This document shows, piece by piece, positions 5,685-7,038 of a stretch of 7,038 nt of DNA (position 1 is the stretch's first letter; each line of letters opens with the position of its first letter). Source of the DNA: Proteobacteria bacterium UBA1844. GTDB taxonomy: Bacteria; Pseudomonadota; Gammaproteobacteria; Steroidobacterales; Woeseiaceae. The position numbers and the translations under genes are program-made. The stretch covers positions 458 through 7,495 of the forward strand of contig DDIS01000086.1 in assembly GCA_002338615.1 (NCBI GenBank). The letters are read 5' to 3'. The notes below the pieces were generated by a model. It ran no database searches and was not told the origin of the DNA. It was given only the letters and a program-made list of their open reading frames with translations.

Positions 5685-6170
5685 TCAGAGCAAGCTTGCG
5701 CTGTGTTCTGCTTCAAGGCGCAGCAACTTTTCCTTCGTGTCGAGCCCGCCACCGAAGCCGGTTAATGCGCCGCCCGCGCCGATGACACGGTGGCAGGGTA
5801 CGACGATCGGAATCGGGTTACGCCCGTTGGCCGCGCCGACCGCGCGCGTGGCTTTCGGCCTGCCTATATTCTCGGCAACATCGCGATAGGATCGTGTTTC
5901 GCCGTACGGAATCTGTTGCAGTGCCTGCAATACCTGCAGCTGAAACTCTGTCCCATCAAGTTTGAGTGGCAAGTCGAAACGTTTGCGCTTGCCAGCAAAG
6001 TATTCATCGAGTTGGCTGGCTGCCGCTGCGAACGGTTGCTCGTTGTAAATCCAGTTTGGCGCCGGGTCGCGTCGCATCGCGCCCTCTGGAAAGCCGATCA
6101 TGGAAAGTGCCGTGTCGTCACCTGCCAGTAGCAGTTCACCAATCGGCGTCGTGTGATAGCAGTAATACAT
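5685..6170 (-). CDS. ogt: Methylated-DNA--protein-cysteine methyltransferase (Ogt type)
   Basis: This 161-residue suicide repair protein moves alkyl groups from O6-alkylguanine or O4-alkylthymine in DNA onto its own cysteine. The N-terminal domain begins with MYYCYHTTPIGELLLAG. The C-terminal catalytic domain has TEFQLQVLQALQQIPYGET (74-92), SYRDVAENIGRPKATRAVG (94-112) with the arginine-finger region at R109, and the active site PCHRV (125-129) with Cys126, followed by LTGFGGGLDTKEKLL. Length is normal for the single-enzyme Ogt/Dat1 type; there is no Ada N-terminal zinc or AraC domain. I chose the ATG at 6170 because AGGAGG lies five bases before it. The gene starts one base after the alkA stop, so the two form an operon. 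Confidence 0.93.
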   Translation of the reverse strand: MYYCYHTTPIGELLLAGDDTALSMIGFPEGAMRRDPAPNWIYNEQPFAAAASQLDEYFAGKRKRFDLPLKLDGTEFQLQVLQALQQIPYGETRSYRDVAENIGRPKATRAVGAANGRNPIPIVVPCHRVIGAGGALTGFGGGLDTKEKLLRLEAEHSASLL

Positions 6171-6181
6171 CTCATCCTCCT
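6171..6181 (-). promoter_or_regulatory. Strong Shine-Dalgarno for ogt inside the end of alkA
   Basis: AGGAGG (6181-6176, minus strand) lies within the last two Gly codons of alkA and five bases before the ogt ATG. The alkA stop TGA (6174-6172) falls between them. Terminating ribosomes would stand on the ogt start, so coupled translation is likely. An in-frame ATG a little upstream lies before this site and is not a good start. Confidence 0.8.
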
Positions 6182-7038
6182 GCATTTGCGTTTGAATGCC
6201 ACAGTAAAAGCGCCGCGTAGGCACGCCATGGTCGCCATGCCTCGGCCCGTTCAAGAAGTTCGCGCGGTTTGATACGGCGCGCCTCTTCCTCGTCGAATGC
6301 CCGCATCAGCCCAAGGTCGGACGCCGGGAATGCGTCGGGATTCTTCAGTGCGCGCATGGCCACGTATTGTGCTGTCCAGTCACCAATACCGGGCAGAGCT
6401 GTCATCGAGGACAGGAATTCGTCCGGATCCTGGGCGGTATCAAAAGACAGTCGGCCGTCGACAAGCGCGCGGGCCAGGGAACGAATCGTACTCGTGCGGG
6501 CAACCGTGATACCGAGCCCGTCGAAGTTCCCTCTCACAAAATCATGCGGCTCGGGAAACAGGTGGGTAAGGCCCTCATCATTCTGGTACTGACCTGGACC
6601 CGGCGTCACCGCCTTTCCAAATCGTGCAACGAGTCGCCCCGCCAGGGTGGTCGCGGCTTTCACGGAAACCTGTTGCCCCAGTATTGCGCGCACCGACAAT
6701 TCGAAAGCGTTCCAGGTGCCCGGCACCCGAACGACAGAACGACCCTTCAGGCATTTGCGTAAAAATGGATCCCGCACCAGGGATTTGCGAATTTCTGCGA
6801 CGGGCGCATCCAGATCGAACATCTCGCGGACGGTCTGCACCACCTGGAACAGTTCCGTGGTGGCAACGCCCGTGACCTGCAGCTTGAGGCTCTGGCGCGG
6901 CGCCACGTCGCTGACGTCAATCAGCCCGGTCTGGCCACCGATGCTGATCGTTCGCCGGTAGCTTGATCCCGTCACGACCTCGACGCCTGGACTGGCGCGA
7001 CCCGCCAGGAATTCAAGTACCTGCTGCCAGTCGAACGG
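6172..7038 (-). CDS. alkA: DNA-3-methyladenine glycosylase II, AlkA family (5' end outside window)
   Basis: AlkA removes 3-methyladenine and other alkylated bases from DNA. The frame stays open to the window edge, giving 288 visible residues. The first, PFDWQQVLEFLAGRASPGVE, matches the start of the AlkA N-terminal domain, equivalent to about residue 9 of E. coli AlkA. Then come TWNAFELSVRAILGQQVSVKAA, equivalent to the E. coli core helix region, and the helix-hairpin-helix LPGIGDWTAQYVAMRAL. PASDLGL supplies the catalytic Asp (counterpart of E. coli D238), and RAEAWRPWRAYAALLLW closes the domain. If it stands alone, the start lies a few codons beyond the window. It could instead be the C-terminal part of an Ada-AlkA fusion with Ada and AraC-type domains upstream; the visible sequence cannot tell. 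Confidence 0.92.
   Translation of the reverse strand, partial: PFDWQQVLEFLAGRASPGVEVVTGSSYRRTISIGGQTGLIDVSDVAPRQSLKLQVTGVATTELFQVVQTVREMFDLDAPVAEIRKSLVRDPFLRKCLKGRSVVRVPGTWNAFELSVRAILGQQVSVKAATTLAGRLVARFGKAVTPGPGQYQNDEGLTHLFPEPHDFVRGNFDGLGITVARTSTIRSLARALVDGRLSFDTAQDPDEFLSSMTALPGIGDWTAQYVAMRALKNPDAFPASDLGLMRAFDEEEARRIKPRELLERAEAWRPWRAYAALLLWHSNANAGG

Noticed and set aside
5690..5700. Palindrome GCAAGCTTGC near the ogt 3' end
   Set aside because: It is only 10 bp, lies within ogt coding sequence, has no loop or T-run, and can be explained by codon content.

Overview
This 7.0-kb window looks like chromosomal DNA from a gammaproteobacterium of fairly high GC content. The main evidence is an adjacent cmoA-cmoB pair, a tRNA wobble-uridine modification module typical of Gammaproteobacteria. 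A GbsR/MarR-type regulator, a DASS-family transporter and an alkylation-repair pair fit that origin. The sequence alone does not fix the genus. I see no integrase, transposase, phage gene, CRISPR array, rRNA or tRNA.

Layout. (1) 1-1535, plus strand: the 3' part of cmoA, overlapping cmoB by 8 bp. Together they make carboxy-SAM and use it to build cmo5U34 in tRNA anticodons. (2) 1536-2175, plus strand: a GbsR/MarR-family regulator. A perfect 7-4-7 inverted repeat lies just before it, overlapping a weak candidate promoter, and is a likely operator. (3) 2262-3068, minus strand: a predicted DUF4437-like bicupin lipoprotein, convergent with the regulator. (4) 3069-3520: a 452-bp region without a protein gene. 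On its minus strand it holds a clean intrinsic terminator only 38 nt before the lipoprotein start codon. Two more stem-loops and a candidate promoter lie upstream of that terminator, so the region looks like an attenuated leader or a small RNA. (5) 3521-5666, plus strand: a TTG-started DASS/SLC13-type sodium-coupled anion transporter, then a PNPOx-like (split-barrel flavin) protein 13 bp downstream, probably one operon. (6) 5685-7038, minus strand: alkA (5' end outside the window) followed after one base by ogt. These form a compact alkylation-damage repair operon read towards the PNPOx gene.

The protein genes belong to known families. The least explained part is the 3069-3520 intergenic region. 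A 9-nt segment near the predicted 5' end of its minus-strand transcript is exactly complementary to the start-codon region of the lipoprotein gene. The transport-oxidase and repair operons converge with an 18-bp gap, 17 bp of which is a motif resembling sequence I recall from REP-associated elements. No undescribed multi-gene system is evident.
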